Positions 17,811 to 25,571 of a stretch of 64,000 nt of DNA are shown here, piece by piece. Each line of letters opens with the position of its first letter. Position 1 is the first letter of the stretch. Made by a program: the position numbers and the translations under genes. The stretch is from VRUE01 sp035712345 (GTDB lineage Bacteria > Actinomycetota > Thermoleophilia > Solirubrobacterales > 70-9), in NCBI GenBank assembly GCA_035712345.1, contig DASTAY010000025.1:1-64000 (forward strand). The letters run 5' to 3'. The notes beneath the pieces are model-generated. The model did no database searches. It saw only the letters and a program-made list of their open reading frames with translations, and was not told where the DNA came from.

Positions 17811-19339
17811 GGGATCGCCCGAACCTCCTCTGCGATTGCCTCCTCGATCGCATCGGTTGGCGGACAAGGGGCCTCTTCGGGCGCCGGGTCGTGCTTGGGC
17901 CGTAGCAGCGAGACAGCGGCGCCGAGGACTGAGGTCGCCGCGAGCACCCACAGAGCCGTGTGCATGTTGTGGATGAAGGGGTCGAGCTGGGCGCTGGTGA
18001 GCCCGGCGGCGAGCCCGGAGAAGATCTTGAAGAGGACCGGTTTCGGCACCGCCGCCGTGACGATCGCCAGCACGAAGGCGATCGAGATCACCGCACCGGT
18101 GTTCTGCAGCATCGTGCGGGCGCCCGCGGCGATGCCGCGGCGCTCGACCGGGACGGTCCCCATCATCGCCGCCGTGTTGGGCGAGTTGAACATGCCCGAG
18201 CCGACCCCGACCAGAGCCAGCCAGAGGGTGCTCTGCCAGTAGGGGCTGGCGGCCTGCAGGGTCGTCATCCCTGCCAGCGCCGCCGCGCTGACCAGCATCC
18301 CCAGCGCCGCCAGCATGCGCGAGCCGTGCCGGTCGGCCCAGATCCCGGCTATCGGCGAGGCGACGAGCATGCCCAGCGCCATCGGCGCCAGCTTGATCCC
18401 GGCGGTGATCGGGTCGTTGCCCTGTGCGCCCTGGAAGTAGAAGACGAAGACGAAGAGCAGGGCGAAGCGCGAGAGGCCGTTGATGAAGGCGGCGCCGGTC
18501 GCGGCGGCGAACATCCTGTTGGCGAAGATCGAGAGGTCGAGCATCGGCGCGCGGCCGCGGTGCTCGATCAGGACGAACAGCGGCAGCAGGATGGCGGCTG
18601 CGACCAGGCTGCCGATCACGAGGCTGTCGTCCCAGCCGGAGATGCCGCCGCGCGAGATCCCGTAGACGAGCCCGGTGAGGCCGAGGACGAAGGTGACCGT
18701 GCCCGGCAGGTCGAAGCCGCGCACGGTGTCGCGGCTGGAGAGCTCGCGCAGGACGAGCGCTCCCCAACCCGCCCCGAGGAGGGCGAGCGGCACGTTGAAC
18801 CAGAAGACCCAGTGCCAGGAGATCGCCACCAGGGCGCCGCCGAGCACCGGCCCGAGCACGAGGCCGACGGCGGCGACCATCGTGTTCGTCCCCATCGCCA
18901 GGCCGAGCTCCTCCTTGGGGAAGGCGTCGGTGACCAGGGCGGGGCCGTTAGCGAAGATGAAGGCGCCGCCGACGCCCTGGACGATGCGCCAGAGGATCAG
19001 CTGGGTGCCGTCGGCTGAGAAGCCGGCGCCGAGCGAGGCGGCGCCGAAGAGGAGAAAGCCGGCGACGAAGGCGGTCTTGCGGCCGAAGAGGTCGGAAAGG
19101 CGGCCGGCGGTGAGGACCAGCACGGTCGAGGCGATCATGTAGGCGAGGATCACCCAGACCAGTTCGAGCAGGCTCGTGCCGAGCGCCCGCTCGAGATCCG
19201 GCAGGGCGATCACCAACGTGCCCGAGTTGGTGGCGACGAGCAGCATCCCGAGGCTGGTGCAGGAGAGCGCCCACCACTTGTAGTGCTCGTGGTCGGCGGA
19301 GACCCCCAGGCGTCCGGAGAATCTCTTTCTTACGTTCAC
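17807..19339 (-). CDS. MFS drug exporter, DHA2 (14-helix) type
   Basis: About 510 aa with 14 predicted membrane segments. Motif A is GRLSDLFGRKTAF and the DHA2 motif C-like segment is GLVLGPVLGGALVAISWHW. The DHA2 group exports drugs or cationic compounds by proton antiport. GTG 19339 is chosen because AAGG lies 8 nt upstream; an in-frame ATG at 19390 falls inside a dispersed palindrome (19357-19403) and would only add unrelated residues. It is followed by its MerR regulator with an ATGA overlap. Confidence 0.86.
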   Translation of the reverse strand: MNVRKRFSGRLGVSADHEHYKWWALSCTSLGMLLVATNSGTLVIALPDLERALGTSLLELVWVILAYMIASTVLVLTAGRLSDLFGRKTAFVAGFLLFGAASLGAGFSADGTQLILWRIVQGVGGAFIFANGPALVTDAFPKEELGLAMGTNTMVAAVGLVLGPVLGGALVAISWHWVFWFNVPLALLGAGWGALVLRELSSRDTVRGFDLPGTVTFVLGLTGLVYGISRGGISGWDDSLVIGSLVAAAILLPLFVLIEHRGRAPMLDLSIFANRMFAAATGAAFINGLSRFALLFVFVFYFQGAQGNDPITAGIKLAPMALGMLVASPIAGIWADRHGSRMLAALGMLVSAAALAGMTTLQAASPYWQSTLWLALVGVGSGMFNSPNTAAMMGTVPVERRGIAAGARTMLQNTGAVISIAFVLAIVTAAVPKPVLFKIFSGLAAGLTSAQLDPFIHNMHTALWVLAATSVLGAAVSLLRPKHDPAPEEAPCPPTDAIEEAIAEEVRAIP

Positions 19340-19356
19340 GTCAAATACCTTAGCAA

Positions 19357-19403
19357 GCGCCGTAGAGGTTTGGACCGGATAGCGGGCCAAAGCTCTACGG
19401 CGC
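19357..19403. repeat. Dispersed palindrome family 1, copy A
   Basis: Arms GCGCCGTAGAGGTTTGG and CCAAAGCTCTACGGCGC (one mismatch in 17) surround a centre containing GGATAGC. Related copies lie at 31472, 35546 and 54370. This copy sits between divergently transcribed genes, so it is not simply a terminator. Confidence 0.9.
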
Positions 19404-19427
19404 TCGGGCGAGGCTAGGATTCGGTCG

Positions 19428-19892
19428 ATGGTGGAGCGGGCCTGGAGCGTCTACCTGGCGGGGGAGATCCACTCCGACTGGCGTGAGCGGATCGAAGCAG
19501 GGGTGCGCGACGCCGGCTTGCCGGTCTCCTTCTCGGCCCCGGTGACCGACCACGCGGCGTCCGACGACGCGGGGACCGGCACGCTGGGGGAGGAGAGCGA
19601 GCCCTTCTGGCGCGACCACATGGGGGCCGGCGTCAACGCGATCCGCACGCAGACGCTGATCCGCGAAGCCGACGTGGTCGTCGTCCGCTTCGGCGACAAG
19701 TACCGCCAGTGGAACGCCGCTTTCGACGCCGGCTACGCCGCCGCCCTCGGCAAGCCCTACGTCACCCTGCACGACGCCGACCTCGACCACGCGCTCAAGG
19801 AGGTCGATCGTGCCGCCCAGGGGACGGCACGAACGCCCGAGCAGGTCGTCGCCGTGCTGCGCTACGCGATCACGGGCGAGCTGTCCCGCTAG
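19428..19892 (+). CDS. ytoQ: YtoQ-family protein (nucleoside 2-deoxyribosyltransferase-like)
   Basis: 154 aa. VYLAGEIHSDWRERIE at the N-terminus and FGDKYRQWNAAFDAGYAAAL in the second half are family signatures. The fold is that of nucleoside 2-deoxyribosyltransferases, but the biochemical role of YtoQ is not established to my knowledge. TAGGAT at 19415-19420 lies 7 nt before the ATG with no SD, indicating a leaderless mRNA. Confidence 0.83.
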   Translation: MVERAWSVYLAGEIHSDWRERIEAGVRDAGLPVSFSAPVTDHAASDDAGTGTLGEESEPFWRDHMGAGVNAIRTQTLIREADVVVVRFGDKYRQWNAAFDAGYAAALGKPYVTLHDADLDHALKEVDRAAQGTARTPEQVVAVLRYAITGELSR

Positions 19893-19959
19893 CGGCCGGG
19901 TTGCCGCAGACGATCGACCGCAACCCTGATCCCGGCGACCTGCACGTCGCCGCCGTTTG

Positions 19960-19973
19960 CGAACATATGTTCG
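19960..19973 (+). promoter_or_regulatory. LexA (SOS) box
   Basis: CGAACATATGTTCG is a perfect palindrome and matches the Gram-positive/actinobacterial LexA consensus CGAACRNRYGTTYG at every position. It ends 1 nt before the ATG of the radical SAM gene, so bound LexA would cover the start region. Confidence 0.85.
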
Positions 19974-19974
19974 T

Positions 19975-20994
19975 ATGCGCTGGGACGAGCAGCGAGTCGA
20001 GAACGACATGCGGTTGCCGGGGGTCGGCGACGGGACGGTCGTGCGGACGTTCGACGCGCCGGAGGCGATGGGGATCAACTTCCACGAGGTGCGGGCCCGC
20101 TCGGCCCTGAACCACGTGCCCGGCGGGCGCTATGGGTTCAACTACACCGTCAATCCGTTCAGAGGCTGCAGCCATGCCTGCGCCTACTGCTTCGCTCGAA
20201 GAACTCATACCTTTTTGGACTTCGACGCGGGGCGGGATTTCGAGCGGGAGATCGTGGTCAAGGTCAACGTGCCGGAGCTGCTGCGGGCGGAGCTGGCGCG
20301 GCCCACCTGGAAGCGCGACCTGGTCGCGCTGGGCACGAACACCGACCCCTACCAGTGGGTCGAGAGCCGCTACCGCTTCATGCCTGCAATCCTCGCCGCT
20401 CTGGAGGAGGCCGAGACCCCCGTCTCGGTGCTGACCAAGTCGCCCCTGCTGCTGCGCGACATCGAGATCTACGAGCGCATGGCGAAGCGCCTGCCGGTCT
20501 CGGTCAACCTCTCGGTCCCGACCCTCGACGAGGACGCCTGGCGCTCCACCGAGCCCCATACCCCGAGCCCCTCCGCACGCCTGGACGCCGTAGCCGAGCT
20601 GCGCTCCCGCGGCATCGACTCCGGCGTCCTCATCGCTCCCCTGATGCCCGGCATCAACGACGCCCCCGAGCAGGTCCAACCGATCGTCGACCGCGCAAAG
20701 CAGGCTGGCGCGAGCTTCCTGGGCGGCGTCGCCCTGCACCTCCGCGACGAGGTCCGCGACGTCTTCTTCGCCTGGCTGGAGGCAAAACGCCCAGACCTCC
20801 TCCCCCGCTACGAGAAGCTCTACGCCAACAAGCGCGCCTATATGTGCCCCGAGCAACGCAAGCAGGTCAGCTCCGTGGTACGTGGGTGGGGGCGTCGGCA
20901 GTCCCCTGCCCCGACTCGCGGGCCTTCGGCCCGCTCTGAGTATCCGCCGGTTCAGGGGACTGCCGACGCCCCCAAGCAGGGCGCCCTGTTCTGA
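19975..20994 (+). CDS. Rv2578c-family radical SAM protein (spore photoproduct lyase-like)
   Basis: 339 aa. The radical SAM cluster motif CSHACAYC is near residues 60-67, followed by LVALGTNTDPYQWVE and the SPL-like barrel (VSVLTKSPLLLRD, SVNLSVPTLDE). The mycobacterial homologue Rv2578c belongs to the same family and is reported in the LexA regulon, as far as I recall. ATG 19975 (MRWDEQR) is chosen over TTG 19957 because the latter would place the LexA box inside the gene. Residues about 305-333 are encoded by an 86-bp inverted-repeat element just before the probable native C-terminus KQGALF. The reaction is unknown; a DNA-repair role is inferred. Confidence 0.82.
   Translation: MRWDEQRVENDMRLPGVGDGTVVRTFDAPEAMGINFHEVRARSALNHVPGGRYGFNYTVNPFRGCSHACAYCFARRTHTFLDFDAGRDFEREIVVKVNVPELLRAELARPTWKRDLVALGTNTDPYQWVESRYRFMPAILAALEEAETPVSVLTKSPLLLRDIEIYERMAKRLPVSVNLSVPTLDEDAWRSTEPHTPSPSARLDAVAELRSRGIDSGVLIAPLMPGINDAPEQVQPIVDRAKQAGASFLGGVALHLRDEVRDVFFAWLEAKRPDLLPRYEKLYANKRAYMCPEQRKQVSSVVRGWGRRQSPAPTRGPSARSEYPPVQGTADAPKQGALF
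20888..20973. repeat. Nested inverted-repeat element family 2, copy A, inside the radical SAM gene
   Basis: Perfect 21-bp outer arms (20888-20908 and 20953-20973) enclose an inner hairpin GCGGGCC-TTC-GGCCCGC (20918-20934) and the motif TGAGTATCCGCCGGTTC. The same layout and motif recur at 42219-42313 with unrelated arm sequences. The reading frame stays open across it. Confidence 0.85.
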
Positions 20995-21011
20995 CCACCG
21001 CCTCCTACGCC

Positions 21012-21959
21012 TCACCCTTCGTCGAGCAGATCGAACGTGCACTCCTTGGGGTCTTTATCGTCGCGAAAGCGCCTGAATCGAGCCCCGTGCCGAATCCGCC
21101 CGGAAGCCGCATGGTCGTACCCCACTTCGATCACCAGCTCGGGCCGCAACGCGACCCACTTGAGGTCGCGCCCGCCGATCCAACGGCTCGGCTCGGCCGT
21201 TCCGCTGTCACCCGTCTCCAGCGGCGCCAGCATCTTCGGCATCGCCCGTTTGGCCTCCGCGCTGAAGCCCGAGATGTGACCGACCGAGCGCAGCTCGTCG
21301 CCGTCGTAGAGGCCGAGGATCAGCGAGCCGACCGTACTCTCCTCTTTGCCGGGTCGCCAGCCCATCACGACGCAGTCGATCTCACGCTCGCGCTTGACCT
21401 TCGCCATGCCCCGGCGTTTGCCGGAGGTATAGGGGGCGTCGAGCTGCTTGGCCATCGCGCCCTCGGTCCTTCGCAGCCACTGCTCCGCCTGCTCGGGATC
21501 GGGGCTCAGATTCGACAGCTCGACCGCGACTCGCTCGCCCAGCGCCTCCAGCCTGGCTCTGCGCTCGCCGAACGGGGTCTCCAGCAGCGCCTCATCCCCC
21601 TCGGCGAGCAGGTCGAAGGCCACGTATCCGGCCGGGATCTCCTTCGAGAGCAAGGCGATCCGCGACTCGGCCGGGTGGATCCGTTCCTGCAGCGCGTCGA
21701 ATTCGACGTTTCCCTCCGCGTCGCGGATCACCAGCTCGCCGTCGAGCACGTAGCGCCCCGCCGCGAAGCCGAGCTCGGGGAAGTAGCGGGTCAGGTCCTT
21801 GCCCCCCCGCGACTGGATATAGGCGTCGTCGCCGTCGACGAAGACGATCGCGCGGAAGCCGTCGAGCTTCTGCTCGTAGGCCCACTCCTCGCCCAGCGGC
21901 AGCTCTTTGCGGGTCAGCGCCAGCTGCGGCTTGATCGGCGGCCGGAGGGGAAGGCTCAC
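21012..21959 (-). CDS. ligC: ATP-dependent DNA ligase, LigC type
   Basis: 315 aa, a minimal ligase with nucleotidyltransferase and OB domains. Motif I is EQKLDGFRA with the adenylated Lys (about 31). Later motifs include VLDGELVI, YVAFDLL, AMAKQLDAPY and MAKVKRE. Mycobacterial LigC proteins have this size and serve backup repair and end joining. The GTG start overlaps the stop of the upstream peptide-transporter ATPase (GTGA), so a repair enzyme is coupled to a transport operon. No Ku or LigD polymerase domain is nearby. Confidence 0.87.
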   Translation of the reverse strand: MSLPLRPPIKPQLALTRKELPLGEEWAYEQKLDGFRAIVFVDGDDAYIQSRGGKDLTRYFPELGFAAGRYVLDGELVIRDAEGNVEFDALQERIHPAESRIALLSKEIPAGYVAFDLLAEGDEALLETPFGERRARLEALGERVAVELSNLSPDPEQAEQWLRRTEGAMAKQLDAPYTSGKRRGMAKVKREREIDCVVMGWRPGKEESTVGSLILGLYDGDELRSVGHISGFSAEAKRAMPKMLAPLETGDSGTAEPSRWIGGRDLKWVALRPELVIEVGYDHAASGRIRHGARFRRFRDDKDPKECTFDLLDEG

Positions 21960-23605
21960 GCCCTGGAGTCTGCCCTACGGGCGCGGGCCTCGCGCGGGTC
22001 GGGCACCGGCACTGCGGCAAGCAGGGCCTTGGTGTAGGGGTCGCCGGGCCGCTCGCAAACCTGGTCGGCCGGCCCCTGCTCGACGATCTTGCCGTCGTGC
22101 ATCACGGCGATCCGGTCGGAGACGTGGCGGACGACGCCGATGTCGTGCGCGACGAAGACGTAGGTGAGGCCGAACTCGTCCTGCAGCTCCGCCAGCAGGT
22201 CGAGGATCTGGGCCCGGATCGATACGTCGAGGGCGGAGACGGGCTCGTCGGCGACGACCAGCTTCGGTTCCAGGGCGAGCGCCCGGGCGATGCCGACCCT
22301 CTGGCGCTGGCCGCCGGAGAATTCGTGTGGGAAGCGCTGGTAGTGGGCGGCGGAGAGGCCGACGCGCTCGAGCAGCGCCTGGACGCGACTGCGCAGCTCG
22401 GCCCCCGAGACACGCCCCTGCACGCGCAGCGGCTCGCCGACGATCTGACCGATGCGCTTGCGCGGGTTGAGCGAGGCGTAGGGGTCCTGGAAGACCATCT
22501 GCATGGCGGCGCGCAACGGTCGCATCTGCCTGCGTGAGAGGCCGGCGATCTCGCGGCCCTCGAAGCGGACCGAGCCTGAGGTCGGCGCCAGCAGCTGCAG
22601 CACGGTGCGCGAGAGCGTCGACTTGCCGCTGCCCGACTCGCCGACGAGGCCGAGGGTCTCGCCCCTGGCGACGCTGAAGCTGACGCCGTCGACGGCGCGC
22701 ACCCTTTCGACCTCGCGGTCGATCAGGAGCCCCCGCTTGACCGGGAAGTGCTTGACCAGGTCGGTCACCTCCAGCAGCGGCGACGCGCCCTTGCTCGCCC
22801 GCAGTGGCGGCGCCTGGTCGAGTCGCACGACGGCGCCGAGCAGCTTGCGCGTGTAGGGGTCCTCGGGCGCGTAGAAGACGCGCTCGAGGTCGCCGCGCTC
22901 GACGATCCTGCCCTCGTGCATCACCAGGACGCGGTCCGCCAGTTCGGCGACGACGCCGAAGTCGTGGGTGATCAGGATCGTCGCCAGCCCGCGTTCGCGG
23001 TTGAGCCGCCGCAGCAGCTCGAGGATCTGCGCCTGGATCGTCACGTCGAGCGCGGTGGTCGGCTCGTCGGCGATCAGCACCTCGGGGTCCAGCGCCAGCG
23101 CCATCGCGATCATCGCCCGCTGCCGCATTCCGCCCGAGAACTCGTACGGATAGCGGTCGACCTGCCGCTCCGGATCGGGCAGGCCGACCGAGCCGAGCAG
23201 CTCGACGACCCGCTCGCGGGCCTCCGCCTTGTCGACCTGGGGACGGTGCGCCCGGATCGCCTCAGCCAGCTGGGCCCCGATGCGATAGACCGGGTTGAAC
23301 GACGTCATCGGGTCCTGGAAGACCATCGCGATCCGCTCGCCGCGGACTCCGCGCAGCTCCTTCTCGCCCGCATCGATCAGCTCGCTGTCCCCGAGTCGGA
23401 TCGAGCCCTCGATGCGCGTGTTGGGCGAGCGGGTCAGGCCGATGATCGTCTGCGCGGTGACGCTCTTGCCCGAGCCCGACTCGCCGACGATCGCCAGCAC
23501 CTCGCCGGGGGCGAGGTCGAAGGAGACCCCGTCCACCGCCTGTACGACGCCGCCTTCGGTCGCGAAGCCGACCCGCAGGTCGCTGACTTCGAGCAGCCCG
23601 CTCAT
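21956..23605 (-). CDS. Peptide ABC transporter, fused dual ATP-binding protein (OppD-OppF type)
   Basis: 549 aa with two complete ABC domains. The first has Walker A GESGSGKS (about 38-45), signature YEFSGGMRQR and LIADEPTTALD; the second has GESGSGKS (about 325), signature HEFSGGQRQR and VVADEPVSALD. Each ends in the oligopeptide-type C-terminal extension (RKLLGAV, TKALLAAVP). Fusion of the D and F subunits is known in Dpp/Opp/Gsi systems. ATG 23605 overlaps the oppB stop (ATGA). The longer open frame to 24394 is only an overlap with oppB. Confidence 0.9.
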   Translation of the reverse strand: MSGLLEVSDLRVGFATEGGVVQAVDGVSFDLAPGEVLAIVGESGSGKSVTAQTIIGLTRSPNTRIEGSIRLGDSELIDAGEKELRGVRGERIAMVFQDPMTSFNPVYRIGAQLAEAIRAHRPQVDKAEARERVVELLGSVGLPDPERQVDRYPYEFSGGMRQRAMIAMALALDPEVLIADEPTTALDVTIQAQILELLRRLNRERGLATILITHDFGVVAELADRVLVMHEGRIVERGDLERVFYAPEDPYTRKLLGAVVRLDQAPPLRASKGASPLLEVTDLVKHFPVKRGLLIDREVERVRAVDGVSFSVARGETLGLVGESGSGKSTLSRTVLQLLAPTSGSVRFEGREIAGLSRRQMRPLRAAMQMVFQDPYASLNPRKRIGQIVGEPLRVQGRVSGAELRSRVQALLERVGLSAAHYQRFPHEFSGGQRQRVGIARALALEPKLVVADEPVSALDVSIRAQILDLLAELQDEFGLTYVFVAHDIGVVRHVSDRIAVMHDGKIVEQGPADQVCERPGDPYTKALLAAVPVPDPREARARRADSRA

Positions 23606-24558
23606 CGCGCTGAGCTCCCCAGCTTGACCCGTGGGTCGAGGTAGGCGTAGGCGACGTCGACGAGGGCGTTGAAGAGGACGATGAAGAAGGCCCCGAAGAG
23701 GACCACGGCCATCACCGGCGGCAGGTCCTGGTTGAGCAGCGATTCGAAGGTGAAGAGGCCGATGCCGTTGAGGTTGAAGACCCCTTCGACGACGATCGCG
23801 CCGCCGAGCAGGGCGCCGAAGTCGAGGCCGAAGAGGGTGAGGATCGGGACCAGCGAGTTGCGCAGCACGTGCCGCGTCATCACCCGCCTCTCCGCGAGCC
23901 CCTTGGCGCGCGCCGTGCGCACGTAGTCCTCGTTCATCGCATCGAGCATGTTCGAGCGCAGCACGCGGCTGTAGATCCCGACGTAGACGATCGCCAGGGT
24001 CACCCAGGGCAGGAAGAGGTGTTCGGCCCATTCGAACGGGTTTTCGCTGAACGGCACATAGCTTCCCGAGGGGAACAGTTCGAGCTTGTAGGTGAGGTAG
24101 TTGAGAAAGATCGCCGCGAGCCAGAAGACCGGGATCGAGAGACCGGCCACGGCGACGATAGTCAGCGCCCGGTCGAGCAGGCCCCCCGCCCTGACCGCGG
24201 AGAGATAGCCGAAGAGGATGCCGAAGAACATCCAGAGCACGGCTGCGCCGATGCAGAGCGAGAAGGTCGCCGGCACCCCTTCGAGGATCCGTTCGTCGAC
24301 GTTTTCGCGCCCCTGGTAGGAGATCAGGTCGCCGCTGAAGATCTTCTTCATCATCGTCAGGTACTGCTGCGGGAGGGGGTCGTCGAAGCCCCATTCCTCG
24401 TCGATGCTGGCGATCAGGGTCGGCGTCGCGTTCTTCCCGGCCATGTTGCGCGCCGGGTCCGAGCTCGGGATCACGTTGAAGATCAGGAAGACGATCACCG
24501 AGATCACGAACAGCACGACCACCGCGCCGGCCATGCGCCTGGCGATGAAACGGGCCAT
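23602..24558 (-). CDS. oppB: Peptide ABC transporter permease, OppB type
   Basis: 318 aa with six helices. It starts MARFIARRMAGAVVVLFVIS as OppB/DppB proteins do and carries the permease coupling motif NEDYVRTARAKGLAERRVMT. It forms the membrane channel with OppC. The start overlaps the oppC stop by 1 nt and the stop overlaps the ATPase start in ATGA, so the operon is tightly coupled. Oligopeptides or similar solutes are the expected cargo. Confidence 0.9.
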   Translation of the reverse strand: MARFIARRMAGAVVVLFVISVIVFLIFNVIPSSDPARNMAGKNATPTLIASIDEEWGFDDPLPQQYLTMMKKIFSGDLISYQGRENVDERILEGVPATFSLCIGAAVLWMFFGILFGYLSAVRAGGLLDRALTIVAVAGLSIPVFWLAAIFLNYLTYKLELFPSGSYVPFSENPFEWAEHLFLPWVTLAIVYVGIYSRVLRSNMLDAMNEDYVRTARAKGLAERRVMTRHVLRNSLVPILTLFGLDFGALLGGAIVVEGVFNLNGIGLFTFESLLNQDLPPVMAVVLFGAFFIVLFNALVDVAYAYLDPRVKLGSSAR

Positions 24559-25571
24559 CAGACGGCGGTGCCCTCCGACTCGACCAGTCCCGTGCGCGCC
24601 TCCAGGCGCACCTTCGATTTGGGGTCGAGCGCGTCGCGCAGGCCGTCCCCGAGGATGTTGATCGAGAGCACGGTCAGCAGGATCATCGTGCCGGGGATCA
24701 CGGTCAGCAGCGGCGCCGTGCTGATCAGCTCGAAGCCGCTGCCGATCATCGTCCCCCAGGAGGTGTTCGGCGCCTGCACGCCGACCCCGAGGAAGGAGAG
24801 CATCGCCTCGAGCAGCATGTTGTTGGCGACGCCGAGCGTGAAGAAGACGATCAAGGTCGAGGCGAGGTTGGGGAGCAGCTCGCCGAGCATCACCCGCAGC
24901 GGGCCGGCGCCCTGTGCGATCGACGCCTCGACGAACTCCTGCTCCCGCAGTGAGAGCACCTCGCCGCGGATCGGCCTCGCCATGTAGGGGGTGTAGACGA
25001 CCGCGATGATCAGGATCGGGATCCAGATCGAGCTGCCGGAGAGGTGCAGCGGACCGATCTGCAGACCGCCGACCGCGAGCGCAAGGCCGAGCGCGATCGC
25101 CAGCAGGGTCACCGGGAACGACCAGATCACGTCCAGCCCGCGTGAGATCACGGTGTCGGTCCAGCCGCGGTAGTAGCCCGCCAGCAGCCCCAGCGTCGTC
25201 GCCAGCAGGGTGGCGATCAGGGTCGCGAGGAGGCCGATGAAGATCGAGATCCGCCCTCCGTACATCAGCCGCACCATCTCGTCGCGGCCGAGGCGGCCGT
25301 CGGCGCCGAGGAAGAACTTGCCCCCGGCGCCGAGCCAGAGCGGCCCGATCGGCTTGCCTTCGCGGTTGACGACTTCGCGTTGCTCGCCGCCGACTTCGAC
25401 CTTCTCGAGGGTGTGGGTCGCGTTGGGCGTCGTTTCGGCGACATGGTGCGCCCATAGCGGCGCCGCGAGGATGAAGACGACGATCGCGAGGAAGAGGGCG
25501 CCGAAGGCGAGCGCAACCCGGTTGCGCCGCAGCCGCCGGTAGGCCAGATACCAGGGGCTGCGGCCCTCCAT
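24558..25571 (-). CDS. oppC: Peptide ABC transporter permease, OppC type
   Basis: 337 aa. The N-terminal cytoplasmic stretch and first helix (RRLRRNRVALAFGALFLAIV) are followed by an external segment of about 70 residues, longer than in many OppC proteins, then the transport core with coupling motif REQEFVEASIAQGAGPLRV. Glu codons are mostly GAA in the external segment and GAG in the cytoplasmic coupling loop. It overlaps the binding-protein stop by 1 nt (TAATG). Confidence 0.9.
   Translation of the reverse strand: MEGRSPWYLAYRRLRRNRVALAFGALFLAIVVFILAAPLWAHHVAETTPNATHTLEKVEVGGEQREVVNREGKPIGPLWLGAGGKFFLGADGRLGRDEMVRLMYGGRISIFIGLLATLIATLLATTLGLLAGYYRGWTDTVISRGLDVIWSFPVTLLAIALGLALAVGGLQIGPLHLSGSSIWIPILIIAVVYTPYMARPIRGEVLSLREQEFVEASIAQGAGPLRVMLGELLPNLASTLIVFFTLGVANNMLLEAMLSFLGVGVQAPNTSWGTMIGSGFELISTAPLLTVIPGTMILLTVLSINILGDGLRDALDPKSKVRLEARTGLVESEGTAV

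Noticed and set aside
17337..18767. A 476-residue frame on the minus strand
   Set aside because: Only the last 157 codons (from 17810) are a MerR protein; the rest is Arg-rich shadow sequence of the MFS gene.
21956..24394. An 812-residue open frame that looks like a permease fused to the dual ATPase
   Set aside because: The first 263 codons lie over oppB in another frame and show no protein features; the real ATPase starts at 23605 with an ATGA overlap.
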